NCBI GenBank assembly: GCA_964017045.1
Contig: OZ024799.1
Coordinates: 31,135,596-31,199,595 of the forward strand
DNA length: 64,000 bases
Origin: Omphiscola glabra
Lineage: Eukaryota; Mollusca; Gastropoda; Lymnaeidae
Direction: 5' to 3'
A model generated the notes under the pieces. That model saw only the letters and a list, made by a program, of their open reading frames with translations, was not told the DNA's origin and ran no database searches. Below are positions 1 through 11,113 of this stretch, one piece after another; position 1 is the stretch's first letter; each line of letters starts with the position of its first letter. The position numbers and the translations under genes are program-made.

Positions 1-699
1 TATCTTGGCTTTTCGAGAACTAACTGTTGTTACAAGACTAAGATTTATAGAAATGGATAGGTGCATGAATGTTATAGAACGAACTGTTTAGTTCAAGTGC
101 TCAACGTCACACAGATCAGAAAATATGCAAATTATGTCAACGGGGACAGGAAATTGATTTAGTTTTCGAAATACGAAGAATATTCGATTTTTCTTCTTGT
201 GTGATTAACTCAACCAGACTGTGCATTCTGTGGTTGTTGGGCAACACGATGAAAAGTCTCAATTTTGACCGGTAAAATCAGAACCTTTGTGCCAATGTGT
301 TATATACTCCCCGGAAACCATCACTAAACTTTCACCATATTGCCTACATTCTGTATATGAAATGAATAAGCATATTGAACATGTCACCGTATTTCCCTCA
401 AATCAAGCATAATGTAGAGAGAATATCCTTTCAAATAAACTGTAACTATGGATCTCAGAAATCTCTGAAGTAGAACATTACCAGATGGTAAGATCTCTTG
501 TTTGAAACTAGACAGCGGAAGCAGAACTCTTTCGTTGTAACCGGAACTAGAATTAGACTAGACAATCCAACACAGACACGGTCATCAAATTTTACATCTT
601 TATGGAAATCGGCCTCAACGTCGAGGAGCAAAAGAATCAAACTCGATTCATACAAAATTGATCAACACAAATTTATTATCAAAGACGCCGTAATAACAG
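1..699. other. No gene seen (synapsin intron or flank)
   Basis: AT-rich unique-looking sequence with only short random open frames. I found no minus-strand segment that would continue the synapsin C domain after the exon at 2543-2685, so the next exon must lie beyond the left edge of the window. Confidence 0.5.
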
Positions 700-1070
700 C
701 TCTAAATCCTGTTAAAAGTAGCCTTAAAGTCCTGCTATAAATCCTGTTAAAAGTAGCCTTAAAGTCCTGCTCTACATCCTGTTAAAAGTAGCCTTTAAGT
801 CCTGCTCTACATCCTGTTAAAAGTAGCCTTAAAGTCATGCTCTACATCCTGTTGAAAGTAGCCTTAAAGTCCTGCTCTACATCATGTTAAAAGTAGCATT
901 AAAGTCCTGCTCTACATACTGTTAAAAGTAGCCTTAAAGTCCGGCTCTACATCCTGTTAAAAGTAGCCTTAAAGTCCTGCTCTACATCCTGTTAAAAGTA
1001 GCCTTAAAGCCCTGCTCTACATCCTGTTAACAGTAGCCTTAAAGCCCTGCTCTACATCCTGTTAACAGTA
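700..1070. repeat. Minisatellite, 35-bp unit, about 10 copies
   Basis: The core cctgttaaaagtagccttaa recurs every 35 bp with scattered substitutions. The unit is not a multiple of three, and no coding role is apparent. Confidence 0.9.
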
Positions 1071-1996
1071 GACCTGAGTCGTTGGTGGAACAACATTTGT
1101 ACAAAGAGCACAACATATGTCAGAAATGAAATACAATTTCTAAATCTACCAGACGACGAGAATGGCAAGAAATGTAGGTCACACGCTATGTTCACGAAAA
1201 TAAATAAAATTAAGTGTTGAAAAGATGGAGACAAATGAATACGTATATTGAAACAAGAGGACGCAGAAGAAAAGTTTTAAAGCTCAAACACAAGAAGACG
1301 ATGGGTTTCATTTTGATCCTCCTAAATTCGACGTTAACAGAGTATCGACGTTTATAAGGTATCGACTTTTAAAAAGTATCGACATCTATTCGGCCGATCA
1401 AAAAGTCATGTAATAAGTTGCTTTGACCTCTTACACAGGTTTTTTAATCTTCATTAATTTTTTTTAAAAAACATTTTCAATACCTCTCGCAAGTGATGTT
1501 AATTCTTTGCTTTTTTTTTTTTTTGAAGAATCAATAATTCTATTTAATTGATTGGGTTAGAGAGTCTAAAAATTGTAGATGGGCGGAACTTTGTCGCGTC
1601 TGCGCATTCGATTTGGAGGACATTTTGAAATAAGAGGAGTTAAAAAAAAAGAGCTGAAATTCTTGGCAACATGAACATTTAAACTTGTGTGCTTTTCAGT
1701 TTAACCTCAATGGGAACCCTGACAATTAATTTTTGGCTCAACGAGTGTTTCTCATTGGATCGTACTTCAAGATGTCATCAATTTATCTTTGTGCTCATTT
1801 TTATTTGTTTTGTTTTAACTCCACGAAATATAATTATTGTGTACAATTGTTGTCTGATAAATTAGTTGTAGATTTTGCTTTTGATGGTATCATTCAGTAC
1901 AGTATTAACCACAAACGAACTAAATTTTTAATTTTTATATTTTGACTGAAATCTATATAAAAAAAAAGACAGAAATATTTTTTAAAGCTCTGCCTA
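1071..1996. other. No gene seen
   Basis: AT-rich sequence with homopolymer A and T runs and no exon-like open segment on either strand. Confidence 0.5.
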
Positions 1997-2461
1997 AGCT
2001 ACTGTTCTGTTATCAACACATACAGCTACTGTTCTGTTCTGTTCTGTTATCAACACATACAGCTACTGTTCTGTTCTGTTCTGTTATCAACACATACAGC
2101 TACTGTTCTGTTCTGTTCTGTTATCAACACATACAGCTACTGTTCTGTTCTGTTATCAACACATACAGCTACTGTTCTGTTCTTTTATCAACACATACAG
2201 CTACTGTTCTGTTCTTTTATCAACACATACAGCTACTGTTCTGTTCTTTTATCAACACATACAGCTACTGTTCTGTTCTTTTATCAACACATACAGCTAC
2301 TGTTCTGTTCTTTTATCAACACATACAGCTACTGTTCTGTTCTTTTATCAACACATACAGCTACTGTTCTGTTCTTTTATCAACACATACAGCTACTGTT
2401 CTGTTCTTTTATCAACACATACAGCTACTGTTCTGTTCTTTTATCAACACATACAGCTACT
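1997..2461. repeat. Minisatellite, 32-bp unit, about 14 copies
   Basis: The core ttatcaacacatacagctac recurs. The later copies are strictly 32 bp. The first few are longer because an internal tgttc pentamer is expanded, so this is a repeat within a repeat. The long plus-strand open frame across it is a by-product of the repeat. Confidence 0.92.
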
Positions 2462-2542
2462 CACAGTCTACAGCTCCCAAAATGAAACCCCACGTCACGT
2501 GGCTACCAGATCTAATGACGTCAAGACGCGTGCACAACTTAC

Positions 2543-2685
2543 ATAAATGCCTTGTAAGAGGAGCCTATCTTTTGAATGTGGAGGTCGTACTTGGCGTCAA
2601 TGAAGGGTTCCGTGGTCGAGTAGCCCTTCGTGACGGCCACCACCCCGGCCAGGTCCTGGAAGTCGTAGTGGTTGGCTACTCTCAC
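2543..2685 (-). CDS. Syn: Synapsin exon, alternative copy b of the ATP-grasp segment
   Basis: This minus-strand exon encodes 47 codons plus two bases (AT). It reads [12 protein letters not shown], then [10 protein letters not shown] and [10 protein letters not shown], which aligns with the synapsin C-domain stretch KVDNxxDFQD...EPFIDAKYD...QKIGxNYKAxM. The acceptor is cgtag before GTGAGA and the donor is AT followed by gtaagt, so a following G would restore the family Met after KAF. It starts in phase 0, joining directly after the GLGK end of the exon at 10622-10684. The exon at 6178-6320 has exactly the same length and phases and encodes the same segment. This copy is the closer of the two to the vertebrate and insect family sequence as I remember it, so it is probably the ancestral-like form. 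In the protein this segment contributes to the ATP-binding C domain that mediates vesicle association and oligomerisation. Confidence 0.93.
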
Positions 2686-2694
2686 CTACGATTA

Positions 2695-2870
2695 GAAAGT
2701 GGGGGGAAACTTGAGCCTGGACCTTGGGAAAACATGACCTCTAGACCTACAACATTGTTACCAGTAGCCTGGTATTGTCGTAGAAAGTGGGGGAAACTTG
2801 AGCCTGGGCCCTGGGAAAACACGAACTCTATACCTACAACATTGTTACCAGTAGCTATGGTAATGTCGTA
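2695..2870. repeat. Tandem duplication, 88-bp unit, two copies
   Basis: Two adjacent copies share gaaagtggggg, aaacttgagcctgg and ctacaacattgttaccagta. The array starts 10 bp upstream of the exon b splice acceptor, so it duplicates the region just upstream of that site in the intron. Confidence 0.8.
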
Positions 2871-3361
2871 GAGATGCCCCCCCCCCCCCCCCAAAAAAAA
2901 AAAAACAACAAAAAAACGATCCAAACAAACCCGCCATATTCTGCCCACGAAATACACATATCGTCACTTCTCATAAAACAAAGGTGTTTCTCCAGGGGGG
3001 TCATTTCAAACCGCTAATGATTACGTTGAGTTGGAGAACCAAATTACATTATTAAAAAAAAAAAAAAGATTGTTAGCTTGGATAAATAAACGTAATCCCA
3101 GGTGATTAATGATCTGCTCTATAATCTTAAACAAATATATGAGGCCCGACTATAACCTTTAAACAAATTAACATGAGATCGTTCGGTTAGAGGATTTCTC
3201 GTTTTCAAGCTCAACCATTTCAATTTTTTTTAAAGCCTTTATCGGTAACCGTTTGAGAGTCGCTTCGGTTGCTTTCGTCTTGGAATTCTTTGAAATGTGC
3301 AAACGTTAACTGTCGAAGCAAGGGAAGCATGTTAAACATTCAATTGAAGGCTGCACCTATA

Positions 3362-3782
3362 GGTACCCGGGTACCAGAATTGAGAGGTTGGGATAAAAAA
3401 AAAACGATTTAAAATATTATTGTTGGGTTTGTAAGACCAAATGAGGTATCAAATGAAAGATAATTGAATGTACTATACGTTTGTAATCTTAATTTCTTCT
3501 TTTTAACTAAAATAAACTACTACAAATGGCATCCGAATAGCATTAGTCAAAATGTACACGGACACGCAGCGCCCCCTTTCGGATCCTGGACACATTAAAC
3601 TCAATGCTATTCGGATGTCATTTGTGGTAGTTTATTTTAGTTAAAATGAAGAATTAAGATTACAAACGTATAGTACATTCAATTATCTTTCATTTGATTC
3701 CTCATTTTGGTCTTTCAAACCCAACAAAAATATTTTAAATCGTTTTTTAATCCCAACCTAACAATTCTGGTACCCGGGTACC
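3362..3782. mobile_element. Long foldback (inverted-repeat) MITE
   Basis: About 190 bp at the left end reappears as its reverse complement at the right end, around a central loop of roughly 50 bp near 3545-3600. The outermost 14 bases, ggtacccgggtacc, are themselves palindromic and occur at both ends. The arms carry a few mismatches and small indels. No coding sequence is present. The target-site duplication is unclear: the flanks are ctata and aatag. Confidence 0.85.
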
Positions 3783-4399
3783 AATAGCCACTTCGTAAAT
3801 TGAATGTAATTTGATGTGAAGAGTGAGTTGGTTTTTATTTGGGAGCGTGTACCTGTGCGCATTGCATCCACTACCAGTCTTGAGAGCCCTACAAACAAAA
3901 GTAACGTTACATGATTAGCTACTGGCAGTCTCCAACAAGTGTTTATTAAAAAAATCTTCAATCTAGTTGGTTTTTTTTCCATTCGGGTACAACGCAGGAG
4001 CACACTGCAAAATATGTTATATAGAAATCATCCCGTTTAGTTTCTGTACCAATTTACATGCAGACCACAAAGACGTCTTGGCCGATAAATGATGATGTAA
4101 TAGACAATGTGCGCATCTACTTTCAGTTATATCAATGTACTTTATAAGTCCACTACCTTTCTTTCTTTTTGTTTTTGTTTTGGTCTTTCGAATTTTATAA
4201 CGCACTTGAATAAGTTTTTTTTTTTTTTTTTTTGCATATTACATGTATTAAATCAATATTAGTATGTGTTTTTTGTTTTTTTGCTTAATCAGAACGCAAT
4301 GATTAGCTTCCATGAAAGATTACCCATATTCTGGTTTTGCATTGTCCACAAGGAAAAGCTGCCATACCAGACCGACAAGACAGTCCAATACACCATATC

Positions 4400-4475
4400 T
4401 GGGGACCGCTCCAGCACCTATTCGAACCGCAGTCTCTTGGTAATGAGACGCACAACCACGGTGCTACAGAAATGC
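4400..4475 (-). mobile_element. tRNA-derived SINE head (remnant)
   Basis: On the minus strand a polymerase III A-box-like tagcaccgtggt is followed about 38 bp later by a B-box-like ggttcgaatagg. A stem-loop of gtctc and gagac sits where an anticodon arm would be. A second partial A-box-like copy (gtagcaccgtggtagctc) lies just upstream. The promoter is tRNA-like, but the fold is too imperfect for a functional tRNA. Confidence 0.5.
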
Positions 4476-4649
4476 CCCATTAGGAAATGGCGTCAGCGGG
4501 CTGTCGAGCTACCACGGTGCTACCAAGGCTCCGATTCGTCATCATTTCATCAAACAAAGAAAAAATAATTAACCCTGCACGGACTCAATGGCCTCTCTCG
4601 ATCGAGTGCAAATATTAAATACACGTTGATCTGAGCAATAGAATGATCC

Positions 4650-4866
4650 GTAGACATAGCCGTAGACATAGCCGTAGTCATAGCCGTAGACAGCCGTGGA
4701 CATAGCCGTAGACATAGCCGTAGTCATAGCCGTAGACATAGCCGTAGTCATAGCTGTAGACATAGCCGTAGACATAGCCATAGACATAGCCGTAGACAGC
4801 CGTGGACATAGCCATAGACATAGCCGTAGACATAGCCGTGGACATAGCCGTAGACATAGCCGTATA
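4650..4866. repeat. Minisatellite, 12-bp unit (cgtagacatagc), about 18 copies
   Basis: 12-bp units and 6-bp sub-variants (gtagac, catagc, gtcatagc) are reshuffled. Because 12 is divisible by three, all frames stay open on both strands, producing spurious open frames rich in M-S-T-A or D-I-A-V. Confidence 0.92.
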
Positions 4867-4920
4867 GTTAACTGTAAAGACCTTTCGGAAATGCATGAAG
4901 TATTACAGGAACCATCCATG

Positions 4921-5102
4921 CAGTGGCGTAGCGAGCTTAACTCGCGCCCGGGGCACAATACCTTTTTAGCGCCCCCAATGCCTTTTTAGCGCCCCCCACA
5001 TTCGAAAACCATACAATATTATAGTAACATATACCATTTGGCGCCCCTTTGTGAGTAGCACCCGGGGCATGATGCCCCCCTGCCCCCCTCACTACGCCAC
5101 TG
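4921..5102. mobile_element. Short hAT-type MITE, 182 bp
   Basis: The terminal inverted repeat is cagtggcgtag at the left and ctacgccactg at the right. It is flanked by a perfect 8-bp target-site duplication, catccatg, at 4913-4920 and 5103-5110. An 8-bp duplication is the mark of the hAT superfamily. Inside is cggggc-rich sequence and an AT-rich centre. A second copy in the opposite orientation is at 27977-28160. Both are non-coding and depend on a transposase elsewhere. Confidence 0.92.
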
Positions 5103-5110
5103 CATCCATG

Positions 5111-6177
5111 ACCCCAGCCAGGGACACAAAATCTTTGATTAGACATTTAATTCGCAATGTAAAACAGAAGTGGCCCAAATTTTACTAGCCCTGGCGGTAC
5201 TGGACATTTTCCACCTTTGTCCCGGCGCGCCAGTCCACCCCTGCCTACCAAACCCCCTAAATGTTTGATACATTCTTTATGAATATCAAGAGTTAAAGCT
5301 AAAGCAAAAATTCATCAAAGCAGATCTCACAGCTTGGAATGAAGAGCATAAACAGCGGACACGTTGGCTGAGTTCATTGGTGGGGCACACTCCAGCATAT
5401 ATTTTGATATATTGAGGACCATTCATGAACAAAAATTGAATGACTTAGAAACGCCGTGTAGTGATTGATTAGCTTTTTTTTATTTAAAGAAAGATTTTAC
5501 GTAGACGCCTTAAAGTGTGGGTTCAGGATCGATCTTGAAATAAAAACAGACGGAAAGAAATAAAAAAATAATTTAAACTCGTTCTGAAAGACGCTATCTA
5601 GTCTGAAAAGTTCAATGCACATACAATATAACTAGACTGGTGGACATTTCACTATTTACTGTTAAAATAATTGCATCGTATTCCATGCGAATTGAATTGA
5701 AGACGTATTTCTGATAGCATAACTTTCTTATGATTGTTTCACGTATAATATCAACACGAAACAGGTTTTTAAAAAAATGCAAACAAAGAGAGGAAAACGC
5801 CGGGAGGTCAACATTTAAACAGAAGCAGACGAAACACGACAGTAATAACGTTATCAGGGGCGTATCTAGGGTTTCGTAGCTGAGACGGGAATTGAAGTTA
5901 CTTCCAAAACTTAGATTTTAAACGAAGAGATTCAGTTAGTGGAAACATTTTATCCTTTGCCAAGGGACGCCTTCAACCATAGCTACGCCTCTGATTTTCA
6001 GAACCCCTTATCCGAAATGTTCAAGGATTAAGAGCGAGGATCTGGGTCCACACTCGAATGGAAACAAAATTACGCGTGAATTGGATTTCGGATAAAGGAT
6101 GCTTGACTGGAATGTGTAAAGGGGGGATGTGTAACACTGATGCTGAGCCCTGGTGTCCTCCTGCATTGACCACTCAC
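5111..6177. other. Intron, no gene seen
   Basis: AT-rich intronic sequence. A possible further short hAT-like element runs from 5857 (caggggcgtatct) to 5993 (agctacgcctctg), but no target-site duplication was found. Confidence 0.45.
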
Positions 6178-6320
6178 AGGTAGGCCTTATAATTGGTTCC
6201 CAGCTTCTGGAGCAGGATGTCGTACTTGCTGTCAATGAACGGCTCGCACGTGGCGTACGATGACGTCACGGCCACCAGGCTGGCCACTTCGTGGAAGGTG
6301 TTGACGTTGTCCACTTTAAT
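6178..6320 (-). CDS. Syn: Synapsin exon, alternative copy a of the ATP-grasp segment
   Basis: This minus-strand exon has 47 codons plus two bases (CT). It reads IKVDNVNTFHEVASLVAV, then SSYATCEPFIDSKYDI and LLQKLGTNYKAY. It is clearly homologous to the synapsin C-domain stretch KVDN...EPFID.KYD...QKxGxNYKAY. The acceptor is ttgaccag before ATTAAA and the donor is CT followed by gtgagt. It starts in phase 0 after GLGK (exon 10622-10684) and is 143 nt, identical in length and phase to copy b at 2543-2685, to which it is about 50% identical in protein. The split last codon gives Leu (CT plus G) where copy b gives Met. Both copies keep EPFID, KYD and QK. Including both exons in one mRNA would shift the frame, so they are predicted to be mutually exclusive. 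Confidence 0.93.
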
Positions 6321-6722
6321 CTGGTCAAGAATTCAAAGTTCACAAAAGAGAGCCCATCGTACATACGATAGTAGAGAAGAGGTTGGGGGGGGGGGGGATT
6401 GCGTACACGGGCGTTTCATTATATTAATTTAAAACAACGTTTGGAGGACATGGTTTGTTGCCATGGTGACCGCACACCGCTGCCGAGGAAAATCGGAATA
6501 TTTTATTGTTTAATAATGAACTTGCTGCGTATCGCTGCGAAGCTGGTCGTTCGGAGTTGGCCTCGTCAAAGTCCTCAAAACTTAGAGTAAAGTGAACCAG
6601 AAATACTTTTAGCATATTATGTTACACGTTAAAATGATTCAAATTTGGGGGGGGGGGGGGGAGTAACTGTATTTAGAATTAATATCGAATGAATCTATTT
6701 TAGTTTTTACTCAGCTTTAACT

Positions 6723-7948
6723 TAGGGGACTCAAACTAGCGGCCCGCAAGACGATATTTTACGGCCCGCTACTTCACAGCAAAGTTTAGTGTTAATGCGG
6801 CCCGCGAGATTTCCCTATTCTCATATCTATTATGTGACGGTCCACGGCGGTTTCTGTCAAATCTCAGCGACTAATCTAATTCTGATTGTTTAATATGTTT
6901 GTATAGGTTTGGATGTTGATTATAATGGTAAAAACCATTTTACATTTGACTCAAAGTTTTTATTTTATAGCATTTTATGAAACAAACATGGCCACAAACA
7001 TGGCCACAAACATGGCCAAAATACGGTTTTGAGTAAACACTATTGAATAATAATATTGTACGTGCTTAAATCAAAAGTTTTAAAATCAGTTGGTGGGTAA
7101 TGCACAACCATAATTGTGTAAATTGAAGCAATCTGACACGTTAGCAAAGAATCACCATTAAAATTGCCGATAGTGTGGACGAGTGAGGGAAATTCCGAGC
7201 CTGACAGCTTGGTCACTTTAAATAAAAGGGTTAATCAAAAAGGCACTTTCTACGATTAAAAAAAAATCAAATTTCATTCTCCCTAAAATAGTAACTTCCT
7301 TTGCATCAATAATTCATAAATATTGTCTGCCCCTGCCTTCTGTTTGAACACGTTTTGATTTTAAAATCGCCAGTTGGAATCATAATATTTTTATTTGCAT
7401 TGTTTTCGTCTTACCAGAAGCTCATTATTTTCACAGCGTTTATTAAGTTCGTCTTACCAGAAGCTCATTATTTTCATAGCGTTTATGAGTTCGTCTTACC
7501 GGAAGCTCATTATTTTCATAGCGTTTATGAGTTCGTCTTACCAGAAGCTCATTATTTTCATAGCGTTTATTAGTTCGTCTTACCGGAAGCTCATTATTTT
7601 CATAGCGTTTATTAAGTTCGTCTTACCAGAAGCTCATTATTTTCACAGCGTTTATGAGTTCGTCTTACCGGAAGCTCATTATTTTCATAGCGTTTATGAG
7701 ATGAATTTATTTTAGTTTCGATTTTCTTCCTAAAGATAAAACGCCATGAACAATGATACGCAATATAAAGGACTAGTTCTGGACTAGTTAATTTTTTTTA
7801 TTGTTATTAAAAAATGTTTAGCAGATTGCAACAGTTGTACTTTATTGACTTTGTCATCACTTTTTGTTTGGAACACTTGATGCGGCCCAGTCTCTCACTC
7901 ATACACTACCTCCTGCGGCCCCCGGATTATTTGAGTTTGAGATCCCCG
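6723..7948. mobile_element. hAT-like element, about 1.2 kb, non-coding
   Basis: The left end is taggggactcaaact, and the right end reads as cggggatctcaaact on the opposite strand. Subterminal gcggcccg motifs occur at both ends, as in the many hAT families that begin with caggggtctcaaact. The flanking 8-mers are ctttaact (6715-6722) and cttaaact (7949-7956), differing at one position. No transposase open frame is present, and the interior holds a 42-bp minisatellite. Confidence 0.7.
7411..7702. repeat. Minisatellite, 42-bp unit, 7 copies, inside the hAT-like element
   Basis: The core agaagctcattattttcata recurs every 42 bp with a/g and c/t alternation at fixed sites. A 42-bp unit keeps frames open (SSYQKLIIFIAF-type repeat), but there is no sign of a real protein. 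Confidence 0.92.
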
Positions 7949-8523
7949 CTTAAACTCAAACATTTTGCTACTCAAAAAGAATTGTGAATCAGACTAATAT
8001 AAAAAAAAAAGAAATCATATCAATTTTTTGTATACCTATTGTTTTCCATAACGCATGGCTTCCTTGAATAAATTCTTCTTAAAAATCCCTATCAGATTTC
8101 TTTTTAAAGTCGGCCTTCCATGACATGAAGTATCAATCATCAAAAACTTGTTACTCTCCGCGGTACCATTCGAAGATAATTGGTTTTTCAATAATTTATT
8201 GCTTTGTTCAGCGGTGACGTCTGACGATTGCTGTGTAACGCATAATAGCCATTCTTAGTCACCCTAATCAACACGACTATGCCTAATAACGTTAAAAGTA
8301 TCATTTATATTTGTTTGGTTTTCTGAAGATCACAACTCTAAGAGTAACTGCTATGCAAGCTCTTCTAACTTCTTCACAAGATACATGCAGAACTTTCTTT
8401 ACAGCCATATTTGACTTTCTTTTAAAAAACAATTAATTGCTCCCTTTGCTGTCAACGGTCTTTGACTATACATTTAAAGACGGTTTTACTTGATAACATG
8501 TAAATAAGTACTAAAATACTTGC

Positions 8524-8660
8524 TAAAGTCAGAATATTGCTTAAGTCAGAATATTGCTTAAATCAGAATATTGCTTAGGTCAGAATATTGCTTATTCAGA
8601 ATATTGGTTAAATCAGAATATTACTTAAGTCAGAATATTGCTTAGGTCAGAATATTGCTA
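8524..8660. repeat. Minisatellite, 16-17-bp unit, about 8 copies
   Basis: agtcagaatattgctta repeats with small length variation. Confidence 0.85.
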
Positions 8661-8698
8661 GACTGAAATGTTACTGTTCATAAAATGAGCAAATGTAT

Positions 8699-8944
8699 GA
8701 GGTCCCAAAGTTTCAGTGAGGTCCCAAAGTTTCAGTGAGGTCCCAAAGTTTCAGTGAGGTCCCAAAGTTTCAACGAGGTCCCAAAGTTTCAGTGAGGTCC
8801 CAAAGTTTCAGTGAGGTCCTAAAGTTTCAGTGAGGTCCCAAAGTTTCAGTGAGGTCCCAAAGTTTCAGTGAGGTCCCAAAGTTTCAGTGAGGTCCCAAAG
8901 TTTCAGTGAGGTCCCAAAGTTTCAGTGATGTCCCAAAGTTTCAG
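8699..8944. repeat. Minisatellite, 19-bp unit, 13 copies
   Basis: gaggtcccaaagtttcagt repeats almost perfectly, only about 40 bp from the preceding unrelated array. Confidence 0.93.
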
Positions 8945-9176
8945 TTTGCTAACTTTTGAAGTCCGTGATCATAAATTCGTAATGTGATATTAACAAGGAA
9001 CAACAATTGAGACCGTCTGGTGACTTCAGTCCCCTTGTGACCACATAAATGAAGTAGAAAGAGTTATCAGCCCTTGTTTATGTCAAAGCAAGTATAGAGA
9101 TGTAAAGGGGACAATACCCAGATGAACAACTCGATTTCTCCCGCCCTGATCCTGAGATTCAGTCCCGTTGGTTGCG

Positions 9177-9537
9177 GTGCAGCATGGAGCTAATTTAAGC
9201 TAATGGCGTCTTCACCGTTGATATCATTGAACATAGTGCAGCATGGAGCTAATTTAAGCTAATGGCGTCTTCACCGTTGATATCATTGAACATAGTGCAG
9301 CATGGAGCTAATTTAAGCTAATGGCGTCTTCACCGTTGATATCATTTACCACAGTGCAGCATGGATCTAATTTAAGCTAATGGCGTCTTCACCGTCGATA
9401 TCATTTAACGTAGTGCAGCATGGAGCTAATTTGAGATAATTGTGTCTTCACCGTTGAAATCATTTAACAGAGTGCAGCATGTACCTTTAAATTAAGCTAA
9501 TAGTATCTTCACAGTTGATATCATTTAACACAGTGCA
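9177..9537. repeat. Minisatellite, 59-bp unit, about 6 copies
   Basis: gtgcagcatggagctaattt recurs at 9177, 9236 and 9295 and onward. Divergence increases towards the right end. Confidence 0.92.
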
Positions 9538-9997
9538 GTGTATCGTAAGACGAACATAACTTCTCGAGGAATGGCTACTTCAGTTAAGCATGAATTTCTT
9601 CTACATAATAAACTCTACCTTAGGTTTAAAATTGTGTATCGAGATGACTGATGGCAGAGCGGTTCCGCAGAATTCTTATCTGGTTACAATGACATCGAAA
9701 CCTCCCCCACCCCCACCCCCCTTTTTCCGAAGAAAAAAAACCTGCACGCGTAACAAAGAAGTTGCCTACAAACATTTTCTTTAAGTAATACATTTCTGAA
9801 TGGGTTCTCTTTTTTCTTGGTCCACAAATTAATGTTAACGATGGACGTGTGTCTCCTGCCTTGCGTGAAATGAGATGATTAAAAAAATAGGCCTGGTTTC
9901 CGTCAGATCAATAGTAAGGAACAATTAAATGTTGTTTTAGCAGTGGGCTAATTATCTTTTCCTTGGTGGCTAGGCGGGTGTTATCATTTGGACCCAA

Positions 9998-10130
9998 GTT
10001 ATTTAGCTGGAAGTGATAAGTGACATGTTCGGTTCCGTTAGCTATTTAGCTGGAAGTGATAAGGGACATGTTCGGTTCCGTTAGCTATTTAGCTGGAAGT
10101 GATAAGTGACATGTTCGGTTCTTTTAGCTC
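9998..10130. repeat. Minisatellite, about 44-bp unit, 3 copies
   Basis: tatttagctggaagtgataa followed by gggacatgttcggttccgtt is repeated three times. A short run of taggtcacctt-like units follows at 10150-10220. Confidence 0.85.
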
Positions 10131-10621
10131 TCAGACATAAAGGTCACCTAATGGATTTCATTCCTCAATAATATACCTTTAGATCATCTTTAGGTCACCT
10201 TTAGGTCAACTTTAGGTCATCTTCAAACTACACAACACATTAAAAAAAATTCAAACAATATTTTTGACATATTTATATAGGTATATCAGTTGTTTGTTTT
10301 AAATTTTAAAAATACAAGCTGTTTCTATATTATTATAAAGTAAAGGTGATTGTATGATTGTATGATTGTATGATTGAATGGTACTTTTGGGAATTGGGTA
10401 GACACTTTTTCAGTTCGCATATTTATTTTAATATTTATTTTCTATATTCCATGGATGGAAAGTGGTGTTATCCTATACCCCGTGCTTAGTTGACTTAGAC
10501 ATGCGGAAAGAATGGGCACTAAAGGGTTAATAGGAAACTGATGCACCAGAAGGACGGTAAGCCAGTTGGGAGACGTACCACAAGACAACCCATCGAAGAC
10601 AAAAAAGGGGACATAACCTAC

Positions 10622-10684
10622 CTTGCCTAATCCCGAGTGGGCGTGGCCAATCTTGACGACGACAGGGAACTTGGGCGTGATGAG
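10622..10684 (-). CDS. Syn: Synapsin exon encoding the KIGHAHSGLGK loop
   Basis: This 63-nt, phase 0-0 minus-strand exon encodes LITPKFPVVVKIGHAHSGLGK. PVVVKIGHAHSGxGK is one of the most conserved synapsin C-domain stretches and includes an ATP-grasp lysine and the glycine-rich loop. The acceptor is ctttccacag and the donor is AAG followed by gtaggt. When joined to HKEM of the exon at 20492-20581, the length matches the family exactly (HKEM, five residues, then the aromatic-P-VVVK motif). Its 3' neighbour in the mRNA is either copy a (6178-6320) or copy b (2543-2685). Confidence 0.95.
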
Positions 10685-11113
10685 CTGTGGAAAGAAACGC
10701 CTGGGTCAAGGTCAGTGCAAGATCTCGGCTAGAACTGGTCTTCTGGTAAACTTATACGTAATAGAGTATAAAACTTTTTAAACCAACAGTTGCGTTCACC
10801 TCAACGTTTGATGCCTACGGCATTTGATAGGTACACCGGTAAATCAAACCTGGACATTCTGATCAAACCAAAGACTAGAGTTGCTGTTGTAACGAGAGTC
10901 TAAACATACACAAAACCAATCAATAGTTGCACAGCTACACGGTCGCCTTATGAAGGTGGTCATGGAACCAATCAAACTCAGGTGGCAGGACGGGCATAGA
11001 CAAGGTCAGGGCTGCGGCTTCGTGGATCCAAAGAAATCTGTACCATTTCCGTGACAAAGTCGAGTCATACAAATAAATAACTCTGGGTTTAACTGAATTA
11101 AACTTTCTCTAAG

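Noticed and set aside
4400..4475. Possible functional tRNA gene on the minus strand
   Set aside because: A and B boxes are present but the acceptor stem does not pair and the D arm is malformed; a SINE remnant is more likely.
5857..5993. Possible short hAT-like element with ends caggggcgtatct and agctacgcctctg
   Set aside because: The ends pair reasonably but the 8-bp flanks (aacgttat and attttcag) do not match.
8699..8944. Considered a CRISPR-like array of direct repeats
   Set aside because: Units are contiguous with no unique spacers and the sequence is eukaryotic; this is a minisatellite, as are all other arrays here.
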